This document shows, one piece after another, positions 23,928 through 35,744 of a DNA stretch of 64,000 nt. Made by a program: the position numbers and the translations under genes. The DNA comes from Biscogniauxia marginata (Eukaryota; Ascomycota; Sordariomycetes; Xylariales; Xylariaceae): positions 186,001 to 250,000 of the forward strand of contig MU404113.1 in assembly GCA_022695795.1 (NCBI GenBank). The letters are read 5' to 3'. A model generated the notes under the pieces. That model was not told where the DNA came from and did no database searches. It saw nothing but the letters and a program-made list of their open reading frames with translations. Each line of letters begins with the position of its first letter. The first letter of the stretch is position 1.

Positions 23928-25277
23928 TGATCATGATGATGGTTTCTAGTTTCTGTGTGTCTAATTCCACACAGTTTCTCATAACACTTCTAGTCGGTCA
24001 GTCAGTCAAGTGAATTAACTGCTTATGCCATATATTAATAAGGCATGTCGAAATCATCACAACCGCAACACTCCACTCATAAGATATAACCGGCCCATCC
24101 GAGTGCGTTCGACCTGACAAGAGGGGGTACTGGGACGCGACTAAACGGACTAAAACCAGGCAATGCTTCAGCTCTGAGAAATTGTTAGATTTATTACCAT
24201 ATAAAACGGGCAGAAAGCTCCCTAATCCGAGGCTCCTCACATCCCTATCCGAGGGCACACGTAGGTAGAATGGGCGCCTACTTCTCACTATACCTATACC
24301 TATACCTGTACCTATACCTATATGCAGGTGGGTACTTGGAGAAGGCAAGCCCTAATGTCAAATCTCAGAGGGCAACGGGAAAAAAGAACAATGGCAAAGG
24401 CGCATATATCGAGAAACACAGGGGCACTAGGTTACTTTGGTAGGTATATGTAAATGACACCGTGCTGACTGAGAAAGGGGTATTTATTCTGTTATTACAA
24501 AACGGCGCCAGCACTCCCTGTATCACGAGCAAAACCATCAATCTAGCTATAGCTTCACTAGGAGGAGGACGACTTCACTCTAGATTAGTGAAACTTTCAT
24601 GATGCATAGCGCCTTAACCTTTACCCATTGTACACCCGTTTGCTTGTTACCAGAATACCGCATACGTAAAACCGATCACTTGCAAAGACTCGCGTTGAGA
24701 GTGATCTGTTTTGAGTATTATTTCCCATGTTTGTCATGTGGGTTACTCAACTGACGGCTCCGTAGCGCTGGACCTAGCATCAATGTAATAAGGGCATGCG
24801 AATGACACATATCGATGCGAACTTATATCATTTCCCTCATGGGATAGGGCAAGGGCCGCCTTGCTTGCCTTCTTCGGAGTCGCGAACAAGTTGGACTGCA
24901 GAAATTAGACGGAAACCAGTCGGTCACTAGAAACTGCAAATGCACACACGCGTCACGATTGCCCCGGGTTAGCAAGGGGCAAAAACAACACATCCATCAT
25001 ATAAAACCAGAAGCGTTCTTAATTTCGGTTCATTTTCATTTCGTGCTTAGATGACGAATTGACTGAACACAGGACCGGAGCCGGTGATATATTCCCAACC
25101 CTATGAACCTTCTTGCCTTTCCTCGAATTGCGCGGCACGACAAGAGCAAATGTGATGATCGAGTATCCCTAACCCACACGCCGGATCTAGTTGCAAGTAT
25201 GATGCCTGATGGGGTATTGGTGTAATTGTTTTTGTTTTGGTTGTGATCGGAGAATGTTGAAAGATGAAGAAGACAAA
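23928..25277. other. Intergenic between convergent genes, no supported gene
   Basis: About 1.35 kb holding 3' UTRs of the AIM18-like and uL13 genes. A (CTATAC)n-type microsatellite lies at about 24288-24322. Nothing else is recognised. Confidence 0.45.
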
Positions 25278-26442
25278 TTAGTAGCCGTACGACGCGAGAG
25301 CCTCGGCCGTCTTGTTGTCGACCTTGGCAGTCTTCTTGGCCTCCGAGAGTTGTCTTCGGTGGAGCTTCTTGCGCTCGTAGTAGGCAGCGCCCTTCGCCTT
25401 TCGTCGGTCTTCCAACCTGCAGATCATGTAGTTAGCACACATCCCCCAATGATAGGGACTCCTTCTGCTCGGCCCAGTAAGGGAAGCAAATAATGGAGCT
25501 TTCCCTCCTAGCTGCATGAATCTGGTTATGACGTACTTCGCAACAACATCCCGGTACTTCCATCCAACCTCGTGACTCAGTCTACCGACAGTGCAGAACT
25601 TTCGACCAGGCTGCAGTCTGAGGACGCGGAGAGCCTGTGGGACTACCATCTTCTTCTGCTTGTCGTAGGGAGGAGGGCAGCCCTCGAAGACCTTGAGGCG
25701 TTCCAAGGCGGCAGCACCGCGAGAGGTCTTGTGGGGGATCATACCACGGACAGCCTTATAGAAGATTCGGGACGGGGCGCGGAAGTGGAAGGGACCTGGG
25801 AAGCGTCAGATAATTTATATCCTCCTACACATGCGCGATATCGTCGGGATCGCGGTTCGGCGTAGTGTAACGTACCACCTCGGGTCGGGTTATATCGAGT
25901 CATCTTTCTTAGGTAGGAGTGGTACTTGACTGTAGTTCCAAATCAGCTCCTGTCCTGTCCTCTCGTGGCCGTGTCATGGGATCCAATATATAAGCTGTGA
26001 TCCTGTTTTCGCCGTGACTCGAGCCAGTATACTAAAAAGAAACGAGCACAGAGGACTGGCGGGGGATGACGTACGCTTCGCGCGGAAGAACTCGCCCGAG
26101 ATATTCAGGTCCTCACAGCGGACAACAACGATCTTCTGACCGTTGAGGAGCTGCTTGGCGACGATGCTGGCGAGTCGACCGAGGAGGTGACCCTTGCCAT
26201 CAATGACGACCTAGAGGAAAAGAGGTTCGTATTAGTGTCGATCCAGGATTCGGATATATCACTCCAGCCAACCCCAGCACCAGACATTCAACAGCATCAG
26301 GAATTAACAAAACAAAATAAGCACCACACCCATCCTGCGCACCCCAAATCGACGTCGGGAGCGGCTTCGCGGGTTGGAACCATGGAAATGTAGAGGGAGC
26401 TTATCGGGACAAATCACTTACAACAGGCTCGAAGGACGACAT
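25278..26442 (-). CDS. rpl16: 60S ribosomal protein uL13 (yeast L16)
   Basis: Five exons, 26442-26422, 26210-26075, 25929-25876, 25795-25537 and 25416-25278, give 202 residues, close to the yeast length of 199. The first exon encodes only MSSFEPV, a common layout for fungal ribosomal-protein genes. Signature stretches are [20 protein letters not shown], then [18 protein letters not shown], then [55 protein letters not shown] and [15 protein letters not shown] in its local form [16 protein letters not shown]. All splice sites are GT-AG. It is a structural component of the large ribosomal subunit and should be among the most highly expressed genes here. Confidence 0.96.
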
Positions 26443-27758
26443 TCTTTCCGGATAGAAGAGGAAGAAAAGAAGGAAAGGATCGGGGAGGAACGAATAGCTC
26501 AAGAGCGCAAAGAAGTCTGCGTCCGAAACTATCGAATTGTTATTCCTCACTGCTGCAGCCGTCAGTGAAAAGGTCGTTGAGGTGGTTGTTGATGGTCGCA
26601 ATGGGGAAAGAGACTGACCACAGTTGAAAATTATCGGGCACGCACAAACCCACAGAGTGTGTGCACTACAGAAAAAGGTGGGCTATCCCCGTTATGGCTT
26701 GGTGGGGTTCTCATTGGAAGCGAGAGGGTTAGTCGCCTAAGGCTTCTAGGGCTACTCAAACCTACTAGGTACTTAGGTACAGGTAATAAAGCCACACCGG
26801 AAATTCATAGTTCCGACTAGCAAATTTAAGATTTATATGTAGATGTACCTGCTAACCTATCCCGCTAGGTATATGCACTTAAACACCTTTGTTAAGTCGA
26901 GTGTCTCGATTAAATATTACTAAGTACTTTAACTACATAAGACACCGCGTTACTTACATAGGTACATAGCCACATTAATTTGATACCTGCCGACGGGAGC
27001 GGGTAATTTAAGTCTCTCGCTTTTATAACAACCTACCTAGGTAGGTAGGTACCTACTAAGTCGTTTTAACTCACCGGCGTTGAGTGAACTGGAAACTTGG
27101 GAATCGCAAGGATTCTTGTATATGTCATGTATATGTATTAACACCCATATAATGATCAGAGGTACCTAGGTATAGGTATTTCGTGCAATAGTAATAAATA
27201 CGTACTAGGTTAATGATCATCCTACCCGTCCATTCTCGCGCATATCTACCTTACGTACTTATCCACTTCTAACCATCTCCGTGTCTAAAATTATCTTGGG
27301 CAGGGACAATACATAGTAGATATATATATATATATATATAGGTAGGTATATACGTAGAGAGGGGAAGAGAGGACGAGGATGGAGATGTTTTTTTTTAGCT
27401 CCAAGAATCCTCTAGGTGGTTCTATTTATTCATTTATTTATTCAACGGGGTCGTCTACAAACCATCGTGATACTAGTCGGGTGTCTGAACACCCTCAGTG
27501 CCTCCATGCCGTATTTTCCGGACCTGTAAACTGAAGAGACAATCTTCAGTGCCGGCTTCAGGCAGCATCAGCAGTAATGACAAGGCAGAATAGCTTGCCT
27601 ACCTAATCCATAGACAGGCAACCCACTTGGATATACAACGTAAACTGTTGCGTGTCGAAGAGGGCTGACTGTCTGTCGTATGAAGTGAATCGAATATCAT
27701 GTACGGCGGGCTCGGTTTAGAGCCCCGACCGTATATACAAATACTATATGTAAATGGA
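26443..27758. other. uL13 promoter and BAG gene 3' flank
   Basis: About 1.3 kb. It includes several palindromic TACCTAGGTA-type motifs (26765-26785, 27031-27056, 27162-27178), an (AT)n tract at about 27319-27340 and a T run at about 27389. Open frames in the first 150 bases overlap the uL13 leader. No gene is supported. Confidence 0.45.
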
Positions 27759-29194
27759 CTATCGATTAGGCTTGGAGCCCACGGGTAGTCGTTCGTCAAT
27801 CTCTTTAAGAATGTCCTGCACGTAATTGACCAGGTCCTTCCTCCTCGCCCTGATATCTAGGTCACCTCCCGTCTCGACCTCGTCCAGCTTTAGCAGGACA
27901 TGCTGCATCACAGTCTCGCTTAGCTTCCGATGCTCGTCTTCGCATTTCTTGAGGTCCCTCGGCGGGTTGGCCAGGAACTGTTGGCACAACGGTAGGAGTT
28001 CTGCGTCAAAGTGCGACCGAATTGCTTGCATCTTCTCGATAGGTCCCGATGGCACCGTGGGAGACGGTACCCTAGACGGATGGATCGAGGGATCAGGGGT
28101 CGTCCGCCGACCCTCTCCGTCGGCTTGCCCCGGCACCTCCAGATTAGTGGGACTGTCTGGAACAGGCTCACGGTTCTTGTTTTTCTTCTTCCGGTTCTTG
28201 TTACTCTTTTTCTTGCTCGGCTGATTCGTATCCCTCGGATCGGTAACGATGACTTCCTCGGCACTGCCACTGCTGTCGTCGTCCGAGACTCTACCCTCGG
28301 GGACGGCGGCTAACAGTTCGCTATTGTTCTTGACGCCATAGTCGCGGATGGGAATGTCCTGCTCGCCGAGGAAACGACCCTTGTAATACAACTTGATGCG
28401 CCGGCTCCTCCGTGCACTCAGATTCATAACCAATCCCGCACGGTCTTGCACGTCTCGGACAAAAAGCCGACCGTCGCCAATCGAGAAAGCCGGGAAGTGG
28501 ACGGGATAAGTGATATTTCCACTTTTAATCAGAAGCTTGTCGCTCTCGAGGCCGGCATTAGGCGGGCTCTGTGGGTCGTAGGCTCGGGCAGGCGGCGTCA
28601 GCGAAGTCTCGAGGTCGGCAGAGGTGATGTAGCTAAAGTCGTCGTCGGTGACGTGTGGAACTTCCTGGCTATCAGAGCGCGACGCCCAAGGCGATAGGCT
28701 CTCGCGAAAAATGGAGGACCATCCGTATCGCGACATGACGAATGGTAGTGCAACGGCAGCTGCGCCGGCTACGGTCGAGTAGAAAATGGTGGGCGAGGCA
28801 CCCCTCGATGCTAGATACTCGCTGGGCCCGACGAAGGCGTCGGACAGGTGGTCGAGGGTCGCGTGGAGGTAGTTTTGTAGTGTAGGTGGTAGTAACGCAG
28901 TGATGTTCTGGAAGGCACCAGATGATGCCAATACTGACTGACTCGAAGCCACCTTGACGAGGATTGGGCTGCCCTGGGGGATTCCAGGACACCCAGTCGA
29001 AGGTATTTTTATTTTTATTGTGGGATGACGGAGCTGCACATACGATCAGAGGTGATGGTCTCCGTCGGCGGAACTGTGGATACGGTTTCTGGGCTGGTCT
29101 TGTCCACGGGAGAGTGAGAATGCCCGTTTCCCCCTCTTGTTGGTTCGGCGTTAGCGCCTGCGATTATTTTTCGGCTACAGAGGGAGCCAGGCAT
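27759..29194 (-). CDS. BAG-domain Hsp70 cochaperone with membrane helix and ubiquitin-like region
   Basis: The main exon (28933-27759) encodes, in order, a hydrophobic segment (about GASPTIFYSTVAGAAAVALP), an acidic linker, a ubiquitin-like stretch (RIKLYYKGRFLGEQDIPIRD), a Lys-rich block (SKKKSNKNRKKKNKNRE) and a C-terminal BAG domain (IEKMQAIRSHFDAELLPLCQ to KDLVNYVQDILKEIDERL). BAG domains act as nucleotide-exchange factors for Hsp70. With a membrane helix this resembles yeast Snl1 and related fungal proteins at the ER or nuclear envelope. The long frame starts at GTG with no ATG. I propose a first exon 29194-29044 (MPGSLCSRKIIAGANAEPTR onward) spliced GTATGT to TCAG at 28934, giving 441 residues in frame. 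That 5' model is less certain than the rest. Confidence 0.82.
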
Positions 29195-30708
29195 GTGTAG
29201 CCGGGGGCAAAAGTTCTAGGGGGCCAGCAACAAAGGTCTCGACGCAGGCTCTGCTGGGCCTGGCCGCACAGCTCTCCGTTAACCCTGGGCTAAAAGGCAG
29301 GATTGTCGGTCAGTTTTCGATCGGTTGACGTACGTATGCGACGGAGTGGTGATGTGTTGTCACTGCAAGGCAATCAAGTCAGCTGCTGCGCGACCCAGAG
29401 ACGTTCGATTCGTTGCCGGTGGCATAAACTGAGAGGCAGCCACCATCATCGCTCCCCATTGGATCCCTTGTCGGTTATCCGGTACGAGCGTTCCCACTCG
29501 AGATAGTGAGATCTGTGTAACTGCTTCGAGGCCAAGACGTAAACCGCTAGAGGCGCACATACGAGAAGAGCGACAGAGAGGGACTAAGCAGGCCTCGCCG
29601 CGGAGAGGGAGAGGGAAAGGGATGGTGTTGGTGATAGTGATAGTTAGAAAATGGAACAGGAAAGCGGTTTCCACCGAACCTACAGTGGTTACATGTGATT
29701 CCCCTGTGCAGTTGGTGATGTAGTGATGCTATCTATCTCTGTGTCGGTTGCCATGCATGCATGTAGGTTGTTTGATTGAACTTTGAGCGGATTGAGTATT
29801 AGGTATACATGTTGCTATTTTGTAGACACTAGAGGTCCCCTTCCTTCGCTGCTTCGGTGGAAGAGTTTCAGGTGATTGGCACGATCGGCAAGCCAAGTGT
29901 CCAAGCTTCAGTGGTTCGATCAATAGGTTAGCCCAGCGACCTCTCTCTCAACTTATGTACCTAAACTCCTTCTAAATGCTGTGCATAATCGTACTATTAT
30001 ACATGCCTACCTAGGTACTGTATAGGTAGTGCTGTGCAAGAACCTCTTATATCGGTACTGACTTGTCTTTTCCTCTTAATTATGTTATTTGTATAATATC
30101 TATGTTTCATTTAATATTATCGACATAATTACCTAGGTAGGTATTATCTGTGGCTTTCCAAGTTAATATGAGATCTCTTTTCCCGACTACATAAACCGGC
30201 CATCCGATCATGTCAAAAAATTGGTACCTAGCAACTGGAGGGGTACTAAAAATCCAGGTTACTAAAGGTCAGGTGCACAGGTACATGTGGAGGTTAAAAC
30301 GATCAGGAAGTACATACCTTATGTACTGAGGGACCTATGTAGGTATGTATGTACCTAGCAATGCCGGGAACTGCTGTAAGATAGTAATGTGTGGTAAAAA
30401 TGTCGAATGCCCGCTTTTGATTGCGTCATTTGCTGATTTGAGTTGGTTCCGCTGCGTCGGGCCTTTGTCCGCCTACAACCGCCGACACGCTAAGGCGGGC
30501 GCTCTGGTGTTTGAAACATCTCAAATCATCAATCACGTTTACTCTATACCTTTTGCCATCATCTGCATTTATCCGTAGCATTTCTGGCAAATACCTCGTT
30601 CGCATGCGAGTGAGAGCCCCCACTACTACCTTACCTCCCTACCTATAAAGCCCTCACCACTACCCCTACGCTGCTTTCTGATTGAGCCCTTCTGTATAAT
30701 CGTGTTTC
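29195..30708. promoter_or_regulatory. Divergent promoter region between BAG and glutaredoxin genes
   Basis: About 1.5 kb between two divergent starts. The minus-strand frame at 29360-29674 has no recognisable domain and is probably chance. TACCTAGGTA motifs lie at 30008-30018, 30132-30142 and 30332-30357. A CT-rich leader precedes the glutaredoxin ATG. Confidence 0.45.
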
Positions 30709-31194
30709 ATGTCCTTTTCCTTCTTCCGCCGACTCTTCACCACCACAACACCGCAAGCCATGGCAGCCGCAAAGACTAAAGCTCAGAGCATCATTGACGA
30801 GAATGCTGTCGGTACGTAACCATTCTCTGTCTCCCATTTCGTTCGTCATGCACGGCGGCGCAATTCTGTCCCTATACGCATCCCGCCCCCACTACTCCGA
30901 GCGTTCTCCGGCTAATACTATCGCCCCTTTCTCTCAGCTGTATTCTCAAAGTCCTACTGCCCCTACTGCTCCGCTTCCAAGAAGCTCCTCGACAGCTTAG
31001 GTGCAAAGTACTACCTACTGGAGCTGGACCAAGTCTCCGACGGTTCTGACATCCAGGCCGCCCTGCAGGAGATCTCAGGCCAGCGCACCGTTCCCAACAT
31101 TTTCATCGGCAAGAAGCACATCGGCGGTAACTCCGATCTGCAGGCCAAATCAGGCGAACTTAAGGGCCTGCTGACTGAGGTCGGTGCTCTATGA
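30709..31194 (+). CDS. grx: Dithiol glutaredoxin (CPYC class)
   Basis: Two exons, 30709-30811 and 30938-31194, give 119 residues. The redox site is C42-P-Y-C45 in SKSYCPYCSASKKLL. The cis-Pro loop RTVPNIFIG and the glutathione-binding GGNSDL are intact. It reduces protein and glutathione mixed disulfides using GSH. Two in-frame Mets, at residue 1 and residue 18 (MAAAKTKAQ), bracket a short basic, hydroxylated stretch (SFSFFRRLFTTTTPQA). Initiation at the first would give a mitochondrial-type presequence and at the second a cytosolic form, as is known for yeast Grx2. The intron lies just before the active site. Confidence 0.94.
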
Positions 31195-32244
31195 CTAGAC
31201 GGTAGACAATCCCCAAAACTCTAGACTGGCCTGGTCTCGTCGCCCGGTCAGAGCAGTCAGCATAATCTGGCTGGTTGGGGTGAAAAGATGAAAGGCCGCT
31301 GGGAAGACATGGTGGAATGATCACAAAGCACCCATGGAAGTTTAAAAACTTCTCTATAGCCCCTTTTGAGGTGGCATACTGTGCTCTCGCAAGCAAGCGA
31401 AGTTGATTGGATGGATGGATGGATAGATGGATAGGCAGGCGGGTGTCAAAAACGCCTTCACATCCGCGATATAGAAATAGACCATATGTCCAGTCTTTGG
31501 CATCAAGCTTTCACGAGACTTCGTGAGCCTTCATGAGTGACTACCTTTCAAGATTTTAAGCGTGTAATTAATTTTACGCCCCCGAAATAAGCAATGGGAT
31601 AATTAATAGTAAGACGACTATTCGAGTGACAACGTGGAAAATAGGATATATCAAGAGTTTGGATACCTACGAATGCTAACTGTATGATGCGTACACTACT
31701 AGTGTGCCACCTTTCTAAGATTAGTCGCCGTAATAATTAGATAAGTGCTTCCTGTTCAAAATCAAATATTCGGATCACATTGAACCAACAACAATTTCCG
31801 CATTATAATGTAAAGGGCACATTCCTGTAACCCGATAACGGCACAGAGTGAGCAATAGGAACATGCCTTAAGCTTGATTACATTATAAGTCATCGCTGAT
31901 ACTGAATGTGCCGTAGGTTTCCAGAAGACCCGCGTAATCATGATAAACTACACCGATATTTGTTTTATAGCACTTGTCGATAATGCCCCCCAAGACAGAG
32001 TGCTGTCATGATGCCTCACTTTTTGAATAGCCAAAACCCCCTATTATTAAACGCAGGATAACCGGCGTCACAAAGACAAATGTGCTCTCCACCGCAAACA
32101 TTTACTCTTTTGCCTCCGCTCCTCTTCCCACTTCTAAACAAATAATAGTCTTACCATGGACCGTCTTGATTCTACTAGCCAAAAGATCCTCAGTAATTCT
32201 TCACTAAATACTTATAAGCCACGATTGCTCTACAGAATTACAAA
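31195..32244. other. Intergenic, no supported gene
   Basis: About 1 kb. There is a (GGAT/GATA)n microsatellite at about 31408-31436. The rest is unremarkable, with no domain-bearing frame. Confidence 0.4.
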
Positions 32245-32454
32245 ATGGAGACGGGCGCCATCGTCGGCGCCGTTATAGCCCCTATAGGAATACTGGTCAT
32301 CTTCCTATTCGTATTCTGCCAATGCTACCGGAGCGAGGGAGATGGTACTATTGGAGGGCAAAGACAGAGAGACGCCGAGGGAGCTATCCCGGGACCGAAC
32401 TACGAACTCCAGCCACGGCGATTCTCGACGCTGTCGAGGATTTCGGAGGAGTAA
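32245..32454 (+). CDS. Small single-pass membrane protein, hypothetical
   Basis: Single exon of 69 residues starting at ATG. Residues 5-27 form a strongly hydrophobic helix (GAIVGAVIAPIGILVIFLFV), followed by a Cys pair (CQC) and a polar, basic C-terminal tail ending SRISEE. I do not recognise a family. A short N-terminus, one helix, juxtamembrane cysteines (possible palmitoylation sites) and a cytosolic tail are seen in many small fungal proteins. It lies about 130 bases before a large AT island, so it could be a truncated or young gene. Absence of a ribosome-profiling or RNA signal would make it spurious. Confidence 0.4.
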   Translation: METGAIVGAVIAPIGILVIFLFVFCQCYRSEGDGTIGGQRQRDAEGAIPGPNYELQPRRFSTLSRISEE

Positions 32455-32752
32455 CTACCTCTTTGGACTTGCTCTCTTGTACCGTAGTGATAGTGGTTTA
32501 GTAGATCTTTTTCGAAATAAGGAGAGAGGGAAGACGGTCTCAAATACATTTGTGATAATACAGCTACATTATTGGTAGTTACTTCATTATAACTATTACT
32601 TACGCTACTTTTAGTGTTTTAGTTACTAATTAGTTTAAGTAAAAAGGTACGGAAATATTAAATATTATAATGAGTTATAAATATATATAAAAAGTTAATG
32701 ATAATATAAATTTAAAGAAATATATATTAATAAAATTATAATTAATATAATA

Positions 32753-33183
32753 AAAGGGTAATTATTAATTATTTAAATTAACTTCACCTTTTAAAAGAAA
32801 GCTAGAATATTAAAGACGGCATTTAATATTTATAAGTTAAAATATATAGTTTATAAATTTCCTAGGTTTATAACTACTCCCCCTTTTTTATTAAAGGTTT
32901 ATTTCGAACCTCGACCCTTTTTAAGGGCTAAACAATCACGTTAAAAGCTTTAATAATCAGATTTATATAAAAAAGTAATAGCTATTTAAGTTAATATATA
33001 TAAAATACCGGAAAAACCTTAATCGATTTTTACTTAATATAAAGCTTAAACTTATATTATTTATTTTTAATATTATAATAAAAAGGTAATTATTAATTAT
33101 TTAAGTTAATTTTACCTTTTTTAAAAAAAATCTAAAATATTAAAAACGATATTTAATATTTATAATTTAAAATATATAATTAT
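32753..33183. repeat. Direct repeat pair of about 105 bp
   Basis: About 32753-32862 and 33081-33183 share the same order of words: GGTAATTATTAATTATTTAA, ACCTTTT, AATATTAAA, ATTTAATATTTATAA and TTAAAATATATA. The first copy keeps more G/C (GCTAGAATATTAAAGACGGC) where the second has A/T, in keeping with directional C-to-T mutation. Confidence 0.6.
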
Positions 33184-33284
33184 TAATAATTATTTAAATA
33201 ATAAAAACATTATAATTAATATATTATATATTGTTGTAAAGTAATATAATTATAAAAAACCGTTATTTATATAAAAAACCGTTA

Positions 33285-35386
33285 ACGCGTCTTATAAGCG
33301 AGTAAGCTAGTTTTTATAACTTTCGTAGTTTTAACCATTAAAAAATATTTACGCGGTATTAAAATTAATTAATAATTATTATTATTTAAATTATTTTTTT
33401 TAGTTTTACGCTTTAAAAACCAAATATCTTTTTTATATTAAATATTCGATTTTTTAATATGTAATTTAAATCGACTAATTTATAAATAATATATTTATTA
33501 TTATTATTAAAACGCGTAAAACTATATTTATATGTTTTTTTAAAAATAAAAAAAATAAAAAATATTAATTTACTTATTTTAAAACTTAATAATATTAATA
33601 AAAACTCGAATAACTTATATAGTTAAATATAAACGGCATTATCCGAAAATAAATTATTATAAATTAACGACATTTTATAATATTTCTCGTATAATATTAT
33701 AAAAGCGAAATAACGATATATTTACACGATTAATTATAAAACTAAATACTCGAAAATTTACGTTTTATAAAAATAAAAATATATTTGACATATTATTAAT
33801 TTAAATAATTAATTATTTTTTTCTCGTTTAAATTACGTTATTATAATAATAAACCTTTTATTATGTAAACGCGAAATATGTCGAAAAAAACTAAATCTTG
33901 AATTTTATATAGCGATAAAAATCATTATAAACACGTTTAAATAAATAAATAAATAATTAAAAAGCTTTATACGAAAACTTAAATATATACCGAAAATAAT
34001 TTAAATTAATACGTAAAATAGTTACAAAGTATAAAATTATAAAGGAAAATATATATAATTTTAATAAAACAAAATTTATACTCGAAATAATTATTTAAAT
34101 TAATATAATAATAAAAAATATAAAACGATATAAATAACTTTAATAAGTTTAATAAAAAATCGAGAATAAATTATAATTATTTAACGTGTCTTATAAATAA
34201 GTAAGCTATATAAACGAGTAAGTCATTTATTTTCTTATATAAAATCGACTTTTTCGAAAATTCATAATTTTACGCGTATAAATCGTAAAAATCTTAAACC
34301 TTCTTTTTAATTATATAATTATAAGGTTTAATTAAAAATAAAATCAAAAAAATAAAAGTAAAATATATAAAGAAATACGTAAAAAGGTTTATATGTTTTA
34401 TTTTAATTTTAATTTTTACGTGTTTTCTTTTCGCGTTTTTTAAAATTAATTTTTTTGATTTTACTTTTAATTAAACCGTATAATTATATAACTAATAAAA
34501 AAGGTTTGAAACTTTTCCGATTTTTATAAGTAAAGTTATGAATTTTCGAAAAAGTCGATTTTATATAGGAAATCATTTCGTTTACGAGCTTATGTAATAC
34601 GTTATAATAACTATTTTAAATATGTAAATTAATTCTTTTTAATTTTAAAAAAAGTTATTATTATATTACTTTTTATATAAAAAGCGTGTATATTCTTTTT
34701 TAACTTTAATATAAATTAAGTATTTTAAAAAGTTAAAATATTTATAATAACTCGCGAAATATTATTATAATTTAATTTTATTATAAATATTATAAATACT
34801 TATAATTAATTTATAAAATAAAACTATTTATTTTTAAAAATAAATAATTATAAATAAAAAGAATATTTAATATAAAAAAGAATAACTTTATAAATTAATA
34901 ATAATAATATTATAATTAATAATAAAAAAAGGTCTTAAAATAATAATTAAATAAAAACAATATAATATATATAATTAAATTCATTATAATACGCATATTT
35001 ATATAAAAATTAAAAATACGTTTAATAGTATAACGAATAAAAATATAACTAATAATATTTATATAATAAATAAAAAGGTATTTAATAATTTAAAATTTAA
35101 AGAGTTATAATTAACTTTATTTATTATTAATTCTTTATTTTAATTTTAAAAGGCCTTAACTCGGAAAATATAATAAATTAATTAACTTAAATTATATATT
35201 AAAAAACCGAATACTTAATATAAAAAGGTATTTAGTTTTTAAAACGTAAAACTAAAAAAATAATTCGAATAATAATAATTATTAATTGATTTTAATGCCA
35301 CGTAAATGTTTTTTAATAATTAAAACCACGAAAATTATAAAAACCAACTTATTTACTTATATAGCCTACTTGCTTATAAAACACGT
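33285..35386. mobile_element. Degraded Tc1/mariner-sized element with inverted repeats of about 200 bp
   Basis: It starts ACGCGTCTTATAAGCGAGTA at 33285 and ends with the inverted form TACTTGCTTATAAAACACGT at 35386, with TA on both sides (33283-33284, 35387-35388). The arms match for about 200 bp with occasional gaps (about 33285-33482 against 35170-35386), sharing words such as AATTAATAATTATTATTATT and AGTTTTACG. A 419-bp palindromic element sits inside it. Removing that and one TA leaves 1681 bp, a usual size for a fungal mariner-type transposon. No transposase frame can be read after the mutation load. Confidence 0.65.
34184..34602. mobile_element. Palindromic TA-flanked MITE-like element, copy 2 (nested)
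   Basis: A 419-bp foldback. It begins ACGTGTCTTATAAATAAGTA and ends in the degenerate complement (ACGAGCTTATGTAATACGT), with TA flanks at 34182-34183 and 34603-34604. The arms share AAAATCGACTTTTTCGAAAA and its complement. It lies within the 2.1-kb element at 33285-35386. Confidence 0.72.
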
Positions 35387-35744
35387 TATTTTATATTATA
35401 ATTATTATATAAAAAACAATTATTATTTATAAAATAACTATTACTTATTATTAACTCCTTTATTTTTCTTTTTAACTTTTAATTAAAAAGCATATAATTT
35501 AAATTATGAAATTACGGTTATAATTATAAATTACTAGGTTTTATATATTACATTTTATTATTATGTTATTAATTAGTTATATATATATATTTATAAATAA
35601 TACGGTTTATTTAATATATTTAAATCGAATTTAATTATATTTAAGATAAATTCGATAATATTTTTAATAAGTAATAATTATTTAATAAATAACGGTTATT
35701 TTTAAAAATAAATATTATAATCTTTTACTTTTTCCCGTTATAAT

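Noticed and set aside
29360..29674. Minus-strand ATG-started frame upstream of the BAG gene
   Set aside because: Composition looks random (low-complexity Pro/Thr start, no motif) and it lies in a divergent promoter region.
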